A DNA stretch of 64,000 nt. Origin: Campylobacterota bacterium (GTDB lineage Bacteria; Campylobacterota; Campylobacteria; Campylobacterales; Thiovulaceae). Below the pieces are notes generated by a model, which was given only the letters and a program-made list of their open reading frames with translations, had not been told where the DNA came from and searched no databases. Shown here piece by piece: positions 62,669-64,000 of the stretch. The first letter of the stretch is position 1, and each line of letters opens with the position of its first letter. The position numbers and the translations under genes were made by a program. The DNA lies in the NCBI GenBank assembly GCA_030152305.1, contig JASKOM010000003.1, positions 124,001 through 188,000 of the forward strand, in the 5' to 3' direction.

Positions 62669-63520
62669 ATGAAAGAATTAAAAATATTTGGTGTTGTTAC
62701 ATTTTTTACACTTGTAACTTATTGGGGAGTTGAACCTCTTGCTCATTCTATTTTTCATCCACATGTTGAACCTGCTGATTTTCAATTTAAAGATTTAGAA
62801 AAAATCACAGAAACAAAAGGCGATGCAACAAAAGGTAAAGAGATTTTATCTCAAAACTGTGTTGGTTGTCATAGTGTTGAAAAAGTTGGAATTCCTGCTC
62901 AAGTTGATAAACAAACAGCTATCGATAGTTACGGTGTTTTTCCACCTGATTTATCAACAGCTGGTTTAATTTATGAGTCAAATTATTTGGCTAATTTTAT
63001 TAAACATCCAACAAAAGCTGGTAAATTAGAACATAAATACGACGGTGTTAATAAATTTTATATAATGCCTGATTATAGCTGGATGTCTAATGAAGACATT
63101 AGTTCAATCGTTGAATATCTAAAATCGATAGCTCCTGCTAAATTAAGCAATAAAGAAGTATTTGTTGATGCTTGTGGTCGATGCCATAGCATGAAATATG
63201 ACAAATTACCTGCTGTTAGCGATGTAACAAAAGTAATGGCTTCAACACCACCAGATTTATCAATGATGATTCGATCTCGAGGTGAGCATTATTTAACTAC
63301 ATTTATTAACGATCCACAAAAACATCTTCACGGAACAGCAATGCCACGAGTTGGTTTAACAGAAGAAGCTCAAAAACAAGTTATTACTTATCTTGAAGAA
63401 ATTGGCGATTCTAAAAAAGCTGAACGAGAAGCAATTGCTCCATATGTTCTAGGATTCTTAGGCTTTATGATCTTTATTTCACTTCTTTGGAAAAGAGAAG
63501 TTTGGAACGAAGTTAAATAA
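62669..63520 (+). CDS. petC: Diheme cytochrome c subunit of the bc1 complex
   Basis: 283 aa from the ATG after GGAGGAAAACACTAAA; an upstream in-frame ATG at 62636 lies inside petB. An N-terminal helix (about 5-20) and a C-terminal membrane anchor (about 260-277) enclose two class I cytochrome c modules with CVGCH (Cys64-His68) and CGRCH (Cys169-His173). Likely axial Met ligands are in YIMPDYSW and TAMPRVG. This diheme form replaces monoheme cytochrome c1 in Campylobacterota. Accepts electrons from the Rieske protein. Confidence 0.95.
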   Translation: MKELKIFGVVTFFTLVTYWGVEPLAHSIFHPHVEPADFQFKDLEKITETKGDATKGKEILSQNCVGCHSVEKVGIPAQVDKQTAIDSYGVFPPDLSTAGLIYESNYLANFIKHPTKAGKLEHKYDGVNKFYIMPDYSWMSNEDISSIVEYLKSIAPAKLSNKEVFVDACGRCHSMKYDKLPAVSDVTKVMASTPPDLSMMIRSRGEHYLTTFINDPQKHLHGTAMPRVGLTEEAQKQVITYLEEIGDSKKAEREAIAPYVLGFLGFMIFISLLWKREVWNEVK

Positions 63521-63548
63521 TTAATTCTTAACTAACTTTTTTCTATTA

Positions 63549-63578
63549 TTGCCGTCTGTTTATTTTAACAGGCGGTAA
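63549..63578 (+). terminator. Probable terminator of petABC
   Basis: TTGCCGTCTGTT / AACAGGCGGTAA 12-pair stem (two G-T pairs), 6-nt loop; the following sequence is CCAAACTTTTC rather than a pure T run. Confidence 0.55.
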
Positions 63579-63594
63579 CCAAACTTTTCACAAT

Positions 63595-63602
63595 ACCTCA
63601 TC
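63595..63602 (-). repeat. GATGAGGT octamer 31 (reverse)
   Basis: Intergenic copy, about 17 nt after the petABC hairpin. Confidence 0.85.
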
Positions 63603-63705
63603 AAAATCAAATAATCTTTCAACTTATTTTTTTATAATTTATATTTATCGTGTCAGAATATATAATATTTATTTGTTAAAATTACTTTAAATTTAATTTT
63701 AAATA

Positions 63706-64000
63706 GTGAGCCGTGAATTGAAAAATATATTTATTTTATTGTTAATTGTTAGTTATGTATTTGCAAACAGCGAAGATCGTGCAATTAAACGAATCTTTGA
63801 AAATGAATCGAAAATTGCTATGTTAATTGGTAATTCGCAATATATTGATAATCAGTTTTTTGATTCGTTGAAAAATCCAGAAAATGATGTTCGAGCCGTT
63901 GCAAAAAAGTTAAAAGCTTTAGGCTTTCGAGTTATCGAAGGTTATAATTTAAGCGATTTGGAACTTCAAGATAAATTATCTGAATTTGTTGCTTTGTTAA
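63706..64000 (+). CDS. Caspase-like (C14) domain protein, start only
   Basis: 98 codons are visible; the 3' end is outside the window. From GTG (or TTG at 63718) it begins with a signal peptide (NIFILLLIVSYVFANS) and then KIAMLIGNSQYIDNQF, LKNPENDVRAVAKKLKALGFRVIEG, which is the first strand and helix of the p20 caspase fold. The catalytic His and Cys would lie beyond the edge. Secreted caspase-like proteins in bacteria are often fused to other domains; function here is unknown. Confidence 0.75.
   Translation, partial: MSRELKNIFILLLIVSYVFANSEDRAIKRIFENESKIAMLIGNSQYIDNQFFDSLKNPENDVRAVAKKLKALGFRVIEGYNLSDLELQDKLSEFVALL

Overview
The window is AT-rich (about 30% G+C by eye) bacterial chromosome. 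It looks like a sulfur- or hydrogen-oxidising member of the Campylobacterota (Sulfurimonas/Thiovulum-like). The signs are: a nuoA-N operon with two nuoG genes and no normal nuoE/nuoF; an ATP synthase cluster starting with b' and b and running directly into tolQ-tolR-tolA-tolB-pal-cpoB-slyD; a petABC operon with a diheme cytochrome c subunit; and a flaG-fliD-fliS cluster. Arginine is mostly encoded by CGA, which is unusual for this group. Species assignment is inference.

Layout. 1-2359: a prepilin (cut by the edge), an LtaS-like sulfatase-fold enzyme lacking most of its membrane domain, and a PqiC-like lipoprotein. 2456-19878: the complete Complex I operon, all on the minus strand, from nuoA (right) to nuoN (left). 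20112-22904: ribA, a second prepilin, an rRNA pseudouridine synthase and a DUF2202 lipoprotein. 23234-24727: a PAS/SpoIIE-type phosphatase whose 5' end seems frameshifted. 24859-29911: pstB-pstA-pstC-pstS plus a porin. 30214-31222: a cytochrome b and a small protein with four HxxxG helices. 31293-34754: an accessory island with an orphan DNA methyltransferase and two tandem phage-type regulator/antirepressor cassettes. 34810-40015: pyrC, tRNA-Val, tilS, a DedA protein, tRNA-Ser, kdsC and pckA. 40147-44547: fliT-like gene, fliS, fliD, flaG and an MCP-like membrane sensor. 44564-48332: DnaQ-like exonuclease, cNMP/CBS/DUF294 protein, hisF and a DUF1439-type lipoprotein. 48694-60457: a small membrane protein, slyD, the Tol-Pal system and ATP synthase. 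60878-63520: petABC. 63706-end: start of a secreted caspase-like protein.

How it works together. Most of the DNA encodes one respiratory chain: a modified Complex I and a bc1 complex feed proton-motive force to F1Fo ATP synthase, and the Tol system uses the same force to maintain the envelope. The Pst/porin block is a phosphate-uptake unit.

The most striking observation is not a gene. The non-palindromic octamer GATGAGGT (reverse complement ACCTCATC) occurs 31 times, 16 in one orientation and 15 in the other, where about one copy is expected. It lies mostly inside core genes, is read in several different codon frames, and twice forms close inverted pairs in intergenic DNA. It behaves like the DNA-uptake sequences of Neisseriaceae and Pasteurellaceae; I know of none described for Campylobacterota. 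The second notable feature is the pair of modular antirepressor cassettes, which share a duplicated 5' segment, a shared C-terminal domain and 3' hairpins with compensatory base changes, but differ in recognition helix and N-terminal domain.
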